From positions 124,001 to 188,000 of the forward strand of contig NZ_CAJPUY010000011.1 of NCBI RefSeq assembly GCF_905397275.1: a stretch of DNA of 64,000 nt, in the 5' to 3' direction. A model generated the notes under the pieces. The model was not told the DNA's origin. It was given only the letters and a program-made list of their open reading frames with translations, and searched no databases. Source of the stretch: Cupriavidus yeoncheonensis. GTDB taxonomy: Bacteria > Pseudomonadota > Gammaproteobacteria > Burkholderiales > Burkholderiaceae. Below, in pieces: positions 35,596 to 44,452 of the stretch (its first letter is position 1; the number at the start of each line of letters is the position of its first letter). A program made the translations under genes and the position numbers.

Positions 35596-36672
35596 ATGAT
35601 TCGAGTCACAATCCTGGGGTCCTCTGCAAGGGAATGGTTGGCTGTGCTCAAGCGCTGTTCGCACGACTGTTACCATCTGCCGGGTTGGATGCGGGCAGCC
35701 GAATTTGGCGACGGCGGCAAGGCATGCGCGGTCTACGCTACCGATGGCGAGAATGAATTGCTCGTGCCCATCATACGCAGAGAGGTCGACGCCGGCGGAT
35801 GGGACGCCGTGTCGCCATATGGATACGGCGGACCGGCTGTCAGTGATGCCGTTTCGCAGGACTTCCTTGATCAGGCGATGGCTGCAATTGTGAACCGCCT
35901 GCGGGAAGCAGGCTGCATCTCCTGGTTCATACGGCTGCATCCTCTGCTGAACGTGGACTGGCACAGCGCCGTGGGAGAACTCGTTGAGCAAGGCAGGACC
36001 GTCTCGATCGACCTTGCCAAGACAGCGGAGGAGCACTGGCAGGAGACATGCAGCAGTCACCGACGAAACATCCGGAAGTCGCTGGAAGCAGGCGTGACAG
36101 CCCGCATCGATCAGGATTTCGAGGCGATGCCGACGTTCATCAAGTTATACAGACAGTCGATGGAGCGGCTGGACGCCGCGGACTACTACCATTTCGACGA
36201 TCGCTACTATGAAGCTCTGACGGGCGGCCTCGGAGCCAGCCTCAAGCTGTTTGTCGCGGAGGAAGGCGGGGCCATTATTGCTGCCGCGCTGGTCACAGTC
36301 GCGCGCGCGGCCGGGATCATTCAGGCCCATCTCTATGGGATGGACGAACGATACGCCCATCGCCAGCCCCAGAAGATCATCACACATGCCGTGCGCGCCT
36401 GGGGACGCGAATCCGGTCTCAAACGCTTTCACCTGGGCGGCGGCGTCGGCGGCTCTTCCTCGGATTCCCTGTTCCACTTCAAGAAGGGGTTTTCTCCCGA
36501 CACCCACGCCTTCCGGACACATCGGGTCATCGTCCATCCGGAAAAATATCTGACGCTGTGCGGGGGAGACAGGTCAGTGCTGTCCGACATGACGCGCTAC
36601 TTCCCCGCCTACCGGCGAGAAGCGGCCACGGTCGATGCCGGCGGCGGCAGCGAAGCCCTGGCGAACGGTTGA
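35596..36672 (+). CDS. FemAB/GNAT-like transferase
   Basis: A 358-residue protein with two GNAT-type halves, recognised as FemAB/BioF2-like from SSHRRNIRKSLEAG (near 150-163), KLYRQSMERLDA near 182 and the C-terminal LKRFHLGGGVGGSSSDSLFHFKKGF. FemAB enzymes transfer amino acids from aminoacyl-tRNA to peptidoglycan or sugars; polysaccharide-locus relatives are usually annotated as GNAT acyltransferases. The SRRNxRK region would contact the acyl donor. ATG 35596 follows GGGGGGAAG. Its presence in a locus with an aminoacyl-carrier module makes amino-acid decoration of the EPS a reasonable hypothesis, but substrate and donor are not visible. Confidence 0.72.
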   Translation: MIRVTILGSSAREWLAVLKRCSHDCYHLPGWMRAAEFGDGGKACAVYATDGENELLVPIIRREVDAGGWDAVSPYGYGGPAVSDAVSQDFLDQAMAAIVNRLREAGCISWFIRLHPLLNVDWHSAVGELVEQGRTVSIDLAKTAEEHWQETCSSHRRNIRKSLEAGVTARIDQDFEAMPTFIKLYRQSMERLDAADYYHFDDRYYEALTGGLGASLKLFVAEEGGAIIAAALVTVARAAGIIQAHLYGMDERYAHRQPQKIITHAVRAWGRESGLKRFHLGGGVGGSSSDSLFHFKKGFSPDTHAFRTHRVIVHPEKYLTLCGGDRSVLSDMTRYFPAYRREAATVDAGGGSEALANG

Positions 36673-36700
36673 AGCCGTTGTCCGGCGAGCCGGGGGCGGG

Positions 36701-37618
36701 CTACGCCGCCTTGCCTTCCCGGCCGAGGCCGGATCCGGATGGCGTGCTTTCGCGCAACAACCCGCGGATATGCTTGAGGGTACGCCAGGCAGTGCCGGCG
36801 CCTTGCAGGCCCTGGGTCCGCACATGCCGGCACAGGATGTCGCCCGATGCGAGCAGGACGAATGCCAGCGCCGTCACGGAACGGTGGCGAAGACGCTGAT
36901 AGCCGCGAAACGTCGCATAGAACCGCGAGGCATCGTTGAGCTCGGCCTCCTCGGCGGCAGCCGTCGTGGCGAGACTCCGGTTCACCGCACTCGGCACCAG
37001 TTCAATGCGATGCCCTCGTTCATGCACAGCATGATCGACCAGTTCCACGGTGTCATAGCCGCAGGAGAGCTGTTCATTGAAGCGCCCATGCTCGAACAGC
37101 TGGCGCGGGAACACCGCGCAATGCAGCACCACCGAATTTGGCCGTTCACCACATCGGTATTCGGGTGACGGATAGCCGAGGAATGATGCCTTGCAGGGCC
37201 TGCAGCAGCGACCGCCCCGCATTTCCATGCCTGTCAGGATCAACGGCGCCACCGTCTCCCCAACCTGGGCCCGGTGGATATAGTCATCCGCGATCCGCTC
37301 GGCCATCTGCTGCAGGAAGGTCTCGCCCAGCAGGGTCATGTCGTCGATGAACAGCACGTGCGAGCCGGTCGCGGCGCGCACGAGCCGGTTGCGGTTTGCC
37401 GCCGGCGTGCGCCGTGGGCCTTCGAGATACGGGATCGCGGCATACTGCTCGCGCATCATCTGCCGCGTGTCGTAGTTGCGGCTGTCGTCGGACACCAGGA
37501 TCTGGTGCGGCGGCATGGTGGACTCCAGGACCGAGCGCAGTGTTTCGCGCAAGCCGTCCGGATTGTCGCGCGTGCAGATGCACACGGAAAACGTAGGCAG
37601 GAAAGTGCTGGCGTGCAT
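36701..37618 (-). CDS. Glycosyltransferase family 2
   Basis: A 305-residue GT-A enzyme: FSVCICTRDNPDGLRETL at the N-terminus, LVSDDSRN, then HVLFIDDMTLLGETF, in which the IDDM corresponds to the metal-binding DxD region. A Cys-rich insert (GGRCCRPCK) near 136 is unusual. ATG 37618 follows AAGGGG. It is convergent with the FemAB-like gene (28 bp) and lies directly downstream of the LuxR-type regulator on the same strand, 81 bp away. The sugar is unknown. Confidence 0.82.
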   Translation of the reverse strand: MHASTFLPTFSVCICTRDNPDGLRETLRSVLESTMPPHQILVSDDSRNYDTRQMMREQYAAIPYLEGPRRTPAANRNRLVRAATGSHVLFIDDMTLLGETFLQQMAERIADDYIHRAQVGETVAPLILTGMEMRGGRCCRPCKASFLGYPSPEYRCGERPNSVVLHCAVFPRQLFEHGRFNEQLSCGYDTVELVDHAVHERGHRIELVPSAVNRSLATTAAAEEAELNDASRFYATFRGYQRLRHRSVTALAFVLLASGDILCRHVRTQGLQGAGTAWRTLKHIRGLLRESTPSGSGLGREGKAA

Positions 37619-37699
37619 GGCTGACCCCTTCGGTCCCCGGCATGGCCCGGGGCAGCGCCGGCCCGCTTGTCTCGCGGGTCTCGGCGCCGGTGCTGGCGT

Positions 37700-38647
37700 T
37701 CAGATCGTCGGGCTTGCGACTTCGTAGACGGCCGCTTCGCCGTGGCGTGCGATCACGGGGCGCATGCTGCTGTCCCGCGTGACGCGCTCGTCGCCGCTTA
37801 CCCATTCGAGCGTGGCGCCACGCTGCAAGGCGGCGTAGACGGCCTCGCCCTTGTTGCGCACCTTGAGGCGCTGGTAGAGCGTGCAGGCATGGCTCTTCAC
37901 CGTGGCCACGGAGATGTTCAGCATGCGGCTGACGGTCTTGATCGGATAGCCGCGCGCCAGCAGCACCAGCACTTCATACTGGCGCGGCGTGATCTTGAGC
38001 ATCTCGGCTTCGTCGTAGCTCGGTTCGGCCTCGGCATGCGGCTCTTCGACCGGGCGCGCGCTGCCCGACAATGGCAGGCCGGGCTTGAGACCGGTGAGGT
38101 CGCGCACGGCAACGTTGCTGCGCAAGGCGCTGCGCGGAGAGCTGGCGCACGTGGCCAGCGAGAGCTGCTCGGGCGGCGCCGCGGCCGGCAGCGGCGTGGC
38201 GGACGCGAGCGATTGCGTGACTGGCATGGCCGGACGCGATGCCGACGGCAGGGTGCCGGTCTCGGCGCTGAACAGCAAGCCCTGCACGGAGGAAACCGCG
38301 AGCCGGATGGCTGCCTCGATGACCGCCAGCGATGCCGATTTGGGCAGGCATCCGCATACACCGCGCGCGCTTTCGGCGTCAGGCATGTGCAGCGGCAATT
38401 GGTCGGCGAGGATCAGGATGCGCTGGGGCGAAAGCAACTCGCGGGCGACCTGCAGTTGCGCCCATCCGATGCGTGTGTCGGTGGGCATGCCGAAGACCAG
38501 CAGGTCGGCGTTGTGCGGCACATTGTCGTGTCGTCCGAGTTCGTCAGGCGCGAGCGCTGCGACGTGACCGGAATCCTGGATGTTCTCGAGCATCTGCAGC
38601 AGCCCGAGACGGAGCAGAGGATGCTCCTCGATCAGCAAGGCGTTCAT
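37700..38647 (-). CDS. LuxR-family transcriptional regulator with degenerate receiver domain
   Basis: A 315-residue protein. The N-terminal 120 residues look like a receiver domain, but the acidic pair is Glu-Glu (LLIEEHPLLRLGL) and the phospho-acceptor strand reads ADLLVFGMP, without the usual Asp. A long Ala/Pro/Ser linker follows, then a LuxR helix-turn-helix near 230-290 (ITPRQYEVLVLLARGYPIKT, SHACTLYQRLKV). It probably binds DNA independently of ordinary phosphorylation. ATG 38647 has GGGGAG 8 bp upstream; a GTG three codons earlier is possible. At the edge of the EPS locus it is the obvious candidate for binding the shared EPS operator, but that is untested. Confidence 0.85.
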   Translation of the reverse strand: MNALLIEEHPLLRLGLLQMLENIQDSGHVAALAPDELGRHDNVPHNADLLVFGMPTDTRIGWAQLQVARELLSPQRILILADQLPLHMPDAESARGVCGCLPKSASLAVIEAAIRLAVSSVQGLLFSAETGTLPSASRPAMPVTQSLASATPLPAAAPPEQLSLATCASSPRSALRSNVAVRDLTGLKPGLPLSGSARPVEEPHAEAEPSYDEAEMLKITPRQYEVLVLLARGYPIKTVSRMLNISVATVKSHACTLYQRLKVRNKGEAVYAALQRGATLEWVSGDERVTRDSSMRPVIARHGEAAVYEVASPTI

Positions 38648-39349
38648 TTGTTTCACTCCCCGTTACTCGGGAGGGAATGCGGGCGCTTTGCGTATGGGGA
38701 GACATTGCACGGCAAGCGGACGCGCGCTGCGGTCCGCTGACTGCCCTGACCCCCGTGCTTCCATGTCCGGCCTGTTCCGTTTTCTGCTCGGAACTTGTCG
38801 GCGGCTGGAAGATGACCCGAACCCAAACCCGAAACTTACTCGCTCCTAAATCGGCTTAAAACCATCTTATGGGGTGGTGGTATGGATTGCAAGCGGCGCT
38901 AATTGGCGGGGGGTGAAGGATGAATGAAGGGGACTTCATAATACGCGCCCAAAATCCCTCCATTTGGTGGGGGAATGTTGTGAGAGCGCCATGCAGACGG
39001 GCGTTGGCAACCGTATCACATCTGAGACATCACTTTGCCGAATGGTTGCAGGCGTGCAACCGATTTGATTATTCAGGGGCTTGCCGTGCCGAGTTTATAA
39101 CCCCTTCGGGGGGCAAGAGAAAATCAAGGGATATTTAGTGACGCAATTATGAAACGACCTCATTCGATCGTATTTCTCCATATTTGCGCCGCTCGCTGCG
39201 CACGCCCGGACACGCGATCTAATGCTTCTGGATGAGAGAGGCTTGCCACCTCGGGATGAGGCCGGAGCAGCGTGCGGCACAGCTGCTGCGCAGGCTTGCC
39301 ACCAACCTGGACGGGCCATGTCAGGCGAGGCAGGTTGGTGGGCCGCGCG
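38648..39349. other. Long intergenic region upstream of the LuxR-type regulator
   Basis: These 702 bp are less GC-rich than the surroundings, especially 38850-39180. An inverted repeat, AGCGGAC-N10-GTCCGCT, lies at 38715-38738 in the regulator's leader. CCCC-TTCG-GGGG at 39101-39112 is a tetraloop-type hairpin. A 72-codon frame at 38920-39138 has a plausible GAAGG but unusual composition and is not called. The region probably holds the regulator's promoter. Confidence 0.45.
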
Positions 39350-39667
39350 TCAGCGCGCCCAGTAGCCGGGGCGCATGACCCAGCCATGCGGGCTTCGTAC
39401 CCAGCGGTCCGGCACGTAGCGTTGGCCGGGTCGCTGCGCCTGCCAGTAGCCGCCGCGCCAGTCATAGTGGCCGCCGCGGGAGGCCCAGTGGCCGGGCACC
39501 CACGCCTGGCCCGGCCGTGCCGGAGGGCGGGGCTCGTAGCGCGGCGGCGGCGGCGGGTGGCCGTAGGCGTAGGCGCCGGGACCGTCGTGGGCTTGCGCGG
39601 GGCTGAGCAGGCCGAAGGTGCCTCCGGCGGCGAGGACGGCTGCGGCGAGAAGGAGCTGGCGTTTCAT
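39350..39667 (-). CDS. YXWGXW-repeat-type exported protein
   Basis: A 105-residue protein with a signal peptide (cleavage near PAQA-HD, residue 26), a Pro-rich segment and repeated W-x-x-x-x-W units (WVPGHW, YDWRGGYW, WVRSPHGWVMRPGYW). It belongs to the small WXXGXW/YXWGXW envelope proteins common in Burkholderiales; their function is not established. ATG 39667 has AGGAGAA upstream. A small lipoprotein gene lies 43 bp upstream on the same strand. Confidence 0.8.
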   Translation of the reverse strand: MKRQLLLAAAVLAAGGTFGLLSPAQAHDGPGAYAYGHPPPPPRYEPRPPARPGQAWVPGHWASRGGHYDWRGGYWQAQRPGQRYVPDRWVRSPHGWVMRPGYWAR

Positions 39668-39710
39668 CGTGGTTCTCCTGGTGTCGGGTTGACGGACCGG
39701 GCGGTGTCCA

Positions 39711-39836
39711 TCAGTAGCGGTCGTGGTAGTGGTAGTAGCGGGGCGGCGGGCCGCCGCGCGGCGGTACCACGATGCAGGCGGAAAGCAGCGCTGCGGTGGT
39801 GGACAGCAGCACGGCCAGGCAGAGGGCGCGTTTCAT
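39711..39836 (-). CDS. Small lipoprotein
   Basis: A 41-residue precursor with a signal peptide and lipobox (LLSAC, Cys near 21). The mature part is short, rich in Pro, Gly, Tyr and His (PPPRYYHYHDRY). GGAG precedes ATG 39836. It is probably an outer-membrane lipoprotein co-transcribed with the YXWGXW-type protein. The function is unknown. Confidence 0.65.
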   Translation of the reverse strand: MKRALCLAVLLSTTAALLSACIVVPPRGGPPPRYYHYHDRY

Positions 39837-40297
39837 GTCGGGCTCCGGATCGTTCGCGTTGAACACGGCTTCAATGTAGCGACGCGGCCCCGCGCTGCGT
39901 GCTTGCACTTGTAAGTCTGTCTCACATGACGCATGCGTTGCGCGGCGCCCCGGCTGCTTCGGGGAATGGCCCGCAAAGCCTTGCCGCACAAGGGTTCGGT
40001 GGTGGCATGCCGGCCTGGTCCGAGTGCCTGCCCTTTCCCTGCAAGGGGTAATGTGGCGTTACATCGGAAATAAACCTTGCAAAGGATTTGGCGGGGGGCG
40101 CCTCGCAGCATGGCCCGCGTGCTGCCATGGTGGTCGCGAAGTCGTACGCAGAATTGGGTACGCCCGGCACGGTCGTGCGTCAGGTTGGCGCAGGATTTCC
40201 CTGGTCCGGTGCCGCGCGTGGTCCGGGAAGGCGCCAGGGCATTGGCACGAAGCTTGCGCGCGTTGTGGCGTTCCCCGCCAGCCATGCAGGAGGTGCC
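39837..40297. other. Intergenic region with repeat copy 2
   Basis: These 461 bp have no supported gene; frames covering it on both strands lack good starts. It contains dispersed repeat copy 2 at 40146-40163 and a locally less GC-rich stretch (40040-40090) that could be a promoter for the lipoprotein pair or for the small frame at 40298. Confidence 0.4.
40146..40163 (-). repeat. 18-bp dispersed repeat, copy 2
   Basis: Read on the minus strand this is GCGTACCCAATTCTGCGT, identical to copy 4 at 56411-56428. Confidence 0.7.
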
Positions 40298-40441
40298 ATG
40301 CCAGTCATGCTCATCGTGCTGGCCCTGCGCATCGTGCAGGGGCTGACGCCGGCTGCGGGCGCGCTGTTCGCGCTGCCGCCCAACACCGGGCCCGATCCGG
40401 CCGATGTCAGTGTGGCCATCGAGCGGGCCATGCCGCGCTGA
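40298..40441 (+). CDS. Small hypothetical membrane-associated protein
   Basis: A 47-codon frame with a strong AGGAGGTG immediately upstream of ATG 40298. The first 25 residues are hydrophobic (MPVMLIVLALRIVQG start), followed by a short Pro-containing tail. No family is recognised. The ribosome binding site is the main evidence. Confidence 0.35.
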   Translation: MPVMLIVLALRIVQGLTPAAGALFALPPNTGPDPADVSVAIERAMPR

Positions 40442-40605
40442 GTGGCGGGCCGGCCAGCGTGTGAAGCCCTCCCGGGACGCCCTTTTCGCTCGACAACGCA
40501 GACGTCATGAACGGCAGCGCGAGCCCGGCCCCAATGGCGACCGCGTGCACGATGCCGGCTAGATCCTGCCGTACAAGAGCTGTTGAGCCGTCGACGGGCG
40601 GCCGA

Positions 40606-41826
40606 CTACGCCGGATGGGCCGCGGCGCCAGCCATGGACCTGGCGTAGCGCTCGGGATCCAGACGCATGGTGAGTGCGGCCACGAACGCCACGCAGCCAA
40701 GGTGGTACCACCATCCGATCACGAAATCGCCGGAGTGCGAATGCAGTGCCGCGGTGATCCACGGCGCCAGTGAGGCCAGCAGGAAGCCGCCACCCTGCAT
40801 CAATGCGCTCAGTGCGCCCGCGCCGTCGGGGTCCGGCAGGTGGTCGAGGGCCACCACCAGGTACAGGGCGAAGCAGCCGCCCAGTCCGGCGCCGCCGATG
40901 GCAGCCCAGGCATAGGGCGACCATTCGGGCCACAGCGCCAGGCCGGCAAAGCCCACGGCCTGCATGGCCAGTGCCGCGGCCATCCACGCGCGGCGGTCCT
41001 GGCGGCTGGCTGCGAGCGTGGGCAGCAGCAGCGCGGCGGCGGCCTGGGCAACCGCCATCGCCGCCACCAGGCTGCCGCTGCGCGCCACGCTCCAGCCATG
41101 CTGCTGGTAGAACGGCGCCAGCCATGCCACGAGCGAGGCATAGCCGCCGTTCATCGCGCCGAAGCAGGCCATCAGCATCCACGTGCGGCGTCGGCGCAGC
41201 AACTGGCTGGCCGGCCGGTGCGCGGCGCGGGCGGCGGGCCCAGCCGTGGCTGCGGCCGGCAGGGCCCGCCAGGCCAGGACGAGCGCTGCAGCGATTGGGA
41301 GCGCCCACCAGGCCAGGCCTTGCTGCCAGGAACCGGAAAGGTCCGAGATCAGCGGAGCAAGCTGCGCCCCCAGCGCGCCTCCGCCCATCAGCGCGGCGGA
41401 ATACAGGCCCATGACCGGGGCCACGCGCCGGGGGAATTCCTGCTTGATGATGCCCGGGAAGGCTGCCTGCACCACGGCCACGCCAAGGCCGCACAGGGCC
41501 GCGGTGGCCACCAGGATCGCGCCGTCCGTCGCCAGCGCGCGCAGCGCCGATCCCGCGCCGAGCACGGCCAGCGCGGCCAGCACCGCCCGGCGTGCTCCCA
41601 GCCGCTGGCGGATGGCCGGTGCGGCAAACGCGCCGGCGCCCATCAGCAGCATGGGCAGCAGCGTCAGCCACGCCATGCCTTCGTAGTCCAGTCCGGTGCC
41701 GGCGCGAATGATGGCGGCCAGCGGCCCGACGGCCGTCAGGAACGGCCGCAGGTTCAGGCCGATCGCCACGACCGCGGCCAGGATCAGCCAGCGCGGTGGC
41801 GCGCGGTGCGATGCGTCGAACGGCAT
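40606..41826 (-). CDS. MFS transporter (CynX/NimT type)
   Basis: A 406-residue protein with 12 hydrophobic segments, starting PPRWLILAAVVAIGLNLRPFLTAVGPL, the N-terminal pattern of the cyanate/nitroimidazole (CynX/NimT) MFS group. ATG 41826 begins 4 bp after the stop of the deaminase gene, so the two are one operon; a longer N-terminus would lie inside the deaminase gene and is rejected. The substrate is likely a nucleobase or related compound handled by the deaminase, which is inference from context. Confidence 0.85.
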   Translation of the reverse strand: MPFDASHRAPPRWLILAAVVAIGLNLRPFLTAVGPLAAIIRAGTGLDYEGMAWLTLLPMLLMGAGAFAAPAIRQRLGARRAVLAALAVLGAGSALRALATDGAILVATAALCGLGVAVVQAAFPGIIKQEFPRRVAPVMGLYSAALMGGGALGAQLAPLISDLSGSWQQGLAWWALPIAAALVLAWRALPAAATAGPAARAAHRPASQLLRRRRTWMLMACFGAMNGGYASLVAWLAPFYQQHGWSVARSGSLVAAMAVAQAAAALLLPTLAASRQDRRAWMAAALAMQAVGFAGLALWPEWSPYAWAAIGGAGLGGCFALYLVVALDHLPDPDGAGALSALMQGGGFLLASLAPWITAALHSHSGDFVIGWWYHLGCVAFVAALTMRLDPERYARSMAGAAAHPA

Positions 41827-41830
41827 GCCT

Positions 41831-42289
41831 TCAATCGCGCGGCGCGCGCGAGCCGTAAAGCTGCGCGGCGGAGATATCCACCGGCACCCGTTGCAGCGGC
41901 AGCGGCGGCGGCACCAGCGACAGGCGCAGGGCCTGGTAGGCGGCTTCGCTGGACAGGCCGTAGGGGGCGGCGTCGTCATTGTCAAAGGCGTAGTAGACCG
42001 CCTGCACGCCGGCCATGGTCATCGCTGCCAGGCACATCGGGCACGGATGTCCGCTGGCGTAGACCACGCTGCCGCTCAGGTCTGGCCGGCCGAGCTTGCG
42101 GGCGGCGGCGCGCACGGCTTCCATCTCGGCATGGGTGGTCGGGTCGTGGCTGTGGACGATGTCGTTGACGCCCGTCGCCACGACTTCGCCGTCGATCGCC
42201 AGCAGCGCGCCGAAGGGGCGGCCGCCGCGGCCCCGGTTGATCAGGGCCAGGTCGACCGCCTCGTGCATGAGTTGTTCGTGGGTTGCCAT
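41831..42289 (-). CDS. Nucleoside/nucleobase deaminase (CMP/dCMP, guanine deaminase-like)
   Basis: A 152-residue zinc deaminase: HAEMEAVR near 54 supplies the His ligand and catalytic Glu, and HPCPMCLAAMTMAG near 81-94 supplies the two Cys ligands. The RGGRPFGALLAIDGEV start and the YYAFDNDDAAPYG stretch are closer to guanine deaminase (GuaD-like) than to TadA. It sits between the MFS gene and a divergent LysR regulator, a typical catabolic arrangement. The substrate is not certain. Confidence 0.85.
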   Translation of the reverse strand: MATHEQLMHEAVDLALINRGRGGRPFGALLAIDGEVVATGVNDIVHSHDPTTHAEMEAVRAAARKLGRPDLSGSVVYASGHPCPMCLAAMTMAGVQAVYYAFDNDDAAPYGLSSEAAYQALRLSLVPPPLPLQRVPVDISAAQLYGSRAPRD

Positions 42290-42463
42290 AGCGTAGGTAA
42301 AGTAAGCGCCGGCTCACCGTGCGAGGGCACTGTCAAAGCGGCCCGCGCGGATGTGGCGCGGATAAGGGAGATAAGGGAGAGCCGTCAATCTACGCCCTGT
42401 CTTGGCGATTGGGAAATTAAATGATGAAATCTCCATTAGTGGAAAATCAAATACCTCATCACC

Positions 42464-43348
42464 GTGCATGACGCCCGCCTCGATCCCGCGCTGTTGCAGA
42501 GCTTTGTCGCCGTTGCCGAGAGCGGCAGCTTCACGCGCGCGGCCCAGCGCGTGCACCTGACCCAGTCGACCGTCAGCCAGCAGGTGCGCAGGCTGGAGGA
42601 GCAACTCGGCTGCGAATTGCTGGACCGGGGTGGCCGCTACGTCACCACCACGCCCGAAGGCGAGCGCCTGCTGGGCTATGCGCGGCGCTTGCAGCAGTTG
42701 ATGGCGGAAGCCGTGGAGCAGGTGCGCCAGACCTCAGGCCAGGGCGAGATCCGGCTGGGTGTGCCGGAGGATTTCGCGGCGCAGCCGCTGACCGCGGTCC
42801 TGGCCGGGTTTGCGGATACCTGGCCGGGTATCCGGCTGGAGGTGACCAGCGGGCTCAGCCACGATCTCTGGCAACGCTTCCAGGACGGTGAACTGGACCT
42901 GGCACTGGTCAAGCAGCGCGTCGGCCATGCCGCCGGGGTGGCGTGCTGGCCCGAGCCGCTGGCGTGGATCGACAGCCGCACGCGCCCGGCCGTGGCGCGC
43001 GACCCGGTGCCGCTGGTGGCGTTCCCGAGCGGCGGCCTTTACCGGGGCGAGATGACGCATGCGCTCGACGCCAGCGGGCGCCGCTGGCGCATTGGCTTCG
43101 TGAGCGCCAGCCTGGCCAGTATCAGCGCGGCCGTGGCCGACGGCCTGGGCATCAGCCTGCTGCCGCGCCGGCTGGCGTCGGCGCCGCATCGCCTGCTTGA
43201 CGACCAGCCATGGCTCGGCACCGTACCGGCCATCGAACTCACGCTGCACGCGCAGCCGGAGCCATCCGCCGCCGCGCGCGACATGATGGAGCGCCTGGTC
43301 GCGCTGTGCGACCAGGCCATGGGTGTGAACCCGGCGCCACTCAGCTGA
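42464..43348 (+). CDS. LysR-family transcriptional regulator
   Basis: A 294-residue regulator with the N-terminal winged helix (LLQSFVAVAESGSFTRAAQR, VHLTQSTVSQQVRRLEEQLG) and a periplasmic-binding-protein-like effector domain. The start is a GTG at 42464. It is divergent from the deaminase-MFS operon across 174 bp and most likely controls it. Confidence 0.9.
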   Translation: MHDARLDPALLQSFVAVAESGSFTRAAQRVHLTQSTVSQQVRRLEEQLGCELLDRGGRYVTTTPEGERLLGYARRLQQLMAEAVEQVRQTSGQGEIRLGVPEDFAAQPLTAVLAGFADTWPGIRLEVTSGLSHDLWQRFQDGELDLALVKQRVGHAAGVACWPEPLAWIDSRTRPAVARDPVPLVAFPSGGLYRGEMTHALDASGRRWRIGFVSASLASISAAVADGLGISLLPRRLASAPHRLLDDQPWLGTVPAIELTLHAQPEPSAAARDMMERLVALCDQAMGVNPAPLS

Positions 43349-43505
43349 AGAACTCGCGGAAGTACTGTGTGCAGGTGCCGGTCTGGCGGAAGGTGTAAGG
43401 CAGTTCGACCATGGCGGCCGCATCCAGCGAACCGAACGGGATGTCCGGCTCGTTGTCCAGGCGGGCAATGTCTTGTTCGTTGCTGGCAGGGTGTTGCGAA
43501 GTCAT
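43341..43505 (-). CDS. Small hypothetical protein
   Basis: A 54-codon frame ending LPYTFRQTGTCTQYFREFF-type sequence, overlapping the LysR gene end by 8 bp on the opposite strand. Its composition looks protein-like, but the ribosome binding site upstream of ATG 43505 is weak and no family is recognised. Confidence 0.4.
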   Translation of the reverse strand: MTSQHPASNEQDIARLDNEPDIPFGSLDAAAMVELPYTFRQTGTCTQYFREFFS

Positions 43506-43746
43506 GTCAGGCTCACTGGTGGCGCGGCCGTACTGGCCGCCTCGACGATCCTGGCGGGGTTGCCGCCTGACAAACATGCTAGCGGGCCTGGCCGCGGCGA
43601 TCAGCCTGCCGCAGTGCAACACACTGTTGCCGTATCGGATCCAATGCGAAGCCGGCCCATGCCGGCGGAGCGCGAACTATAGTGGCTGAGGGGTTTCCAT
43701 CCTGCCCCGTGTGCCCGTCACGCCGACCATCCTGCAGGAGCGCGCC

Positions 43747-44436
43747 ATGCCAATGCCGCCGTGCTTTGCCGACCGACGTGAGGCCGGCCTCTACCTGGGG
43801 CGCCGCCTGGCCGAACTCGGTGTCGGCCAGCCGCGCGATGGCACTCCCGCCCTGGTGCTGGCGCTGCCGCGCGGCGGCGTGCCGGTGGCGTTCGAGGTGG
43901 CGCGCGCCATCGGTGCCCGCCTGGACGTGCTGCTGGTGCGCAAGATCGGCGCGCCGGGCTACCCCGAACTGGCGCTGGGCGCGGTGGTGGAAGGCGATGC
44001 CGGACGGGACTCGCATACCGTGGTCAATGACGATCCGTGGGTACAGCGTGCCGTCGAAAGCGGATCCTTCGATGCCGAACGCGGGCGCCAGCTCGACGAG
44101 ATCGTGCGGCGCCAGCAACGCTACCGTAACGGCGCGCCGTTGCCGCGCCTGGCGGGGCGCACGGTGATCGTCGTCGACGATGGCGTGGCGACCGGCGCGA
44201 CGATGCGCGCGGCGCTCGAAGGCGTACGCATGGCCGGCGCCGCGGAGGTGATCGCCGCCGTGCCCGTGGGCTCCGTCGATGGCCTGGCCAGCCTGGAAGC
44301 CGCCGCCGACCAGGTCATCTGCCTAAACACGCCGGCGAACTTTGGCGCGGTGGGCGCCTTCTACCTGGACTTCACCCAGACCAGCGACAACGAAGCCCTG
44401 GCGTTGCTGCGCGACGCGGCGTCGTGGCCGGCCTGA
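43747..44436 (+). CDS. Phosphoribosyltransferase-domain protein
   Basis: A 229-residue type I phosphoribosyltransferase-like protein with VLALPRGGVPVAFEVA near 38 and the PRPP-binding loop VIVVDDGVATGATM near 140. Stand-alone members with this RGG start are often stress-associated and of unknown substrate. ATG 43747 has CAGGAG 7 bp upstream; a start 12 codons earlier lacks one. It is convergent with the dehydratase small-subunit gene. Confidence 0.82.
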   Translation: MPMPPCFADRREAGLYLGRRLAELGVGQPRDGTPALVLALPRGGVPVAFEVARAIGARLDVLLVRKIGAPGYPELALGAVVEGDAGRDSHTVVNDDPWVQRAVESGSFDAERGRQLDEIVRRQQRYRNGAPLPRLAGRTVIVVDDGVATGATMRAALEGVRMAGAAEVIAAVPVGSVDGLASLEAAADQVICLNTPANFGAVGAFYLDFTQTSDNEALALLRDAASWPA

Positions 44437-44452
44437 GCGCCGGACAGGCGCG

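Noticed and set aside
38920-39138. A 72-codon frame in the intergenic region upstream of the LuxR-type regulator
   Set aside because: GAAGG precedes it, but the sequence has Trp/Arg-rich shadow-like composition, no domain, and lies in an AT-rich regulatory region.
40442-40605. A possible gene remnant downstream of the MFS gene (minus-strand hydrophobic frame)
   Set aside because: Short, without start or recognisable family; it could not be distinguished from random high-GC sequence.
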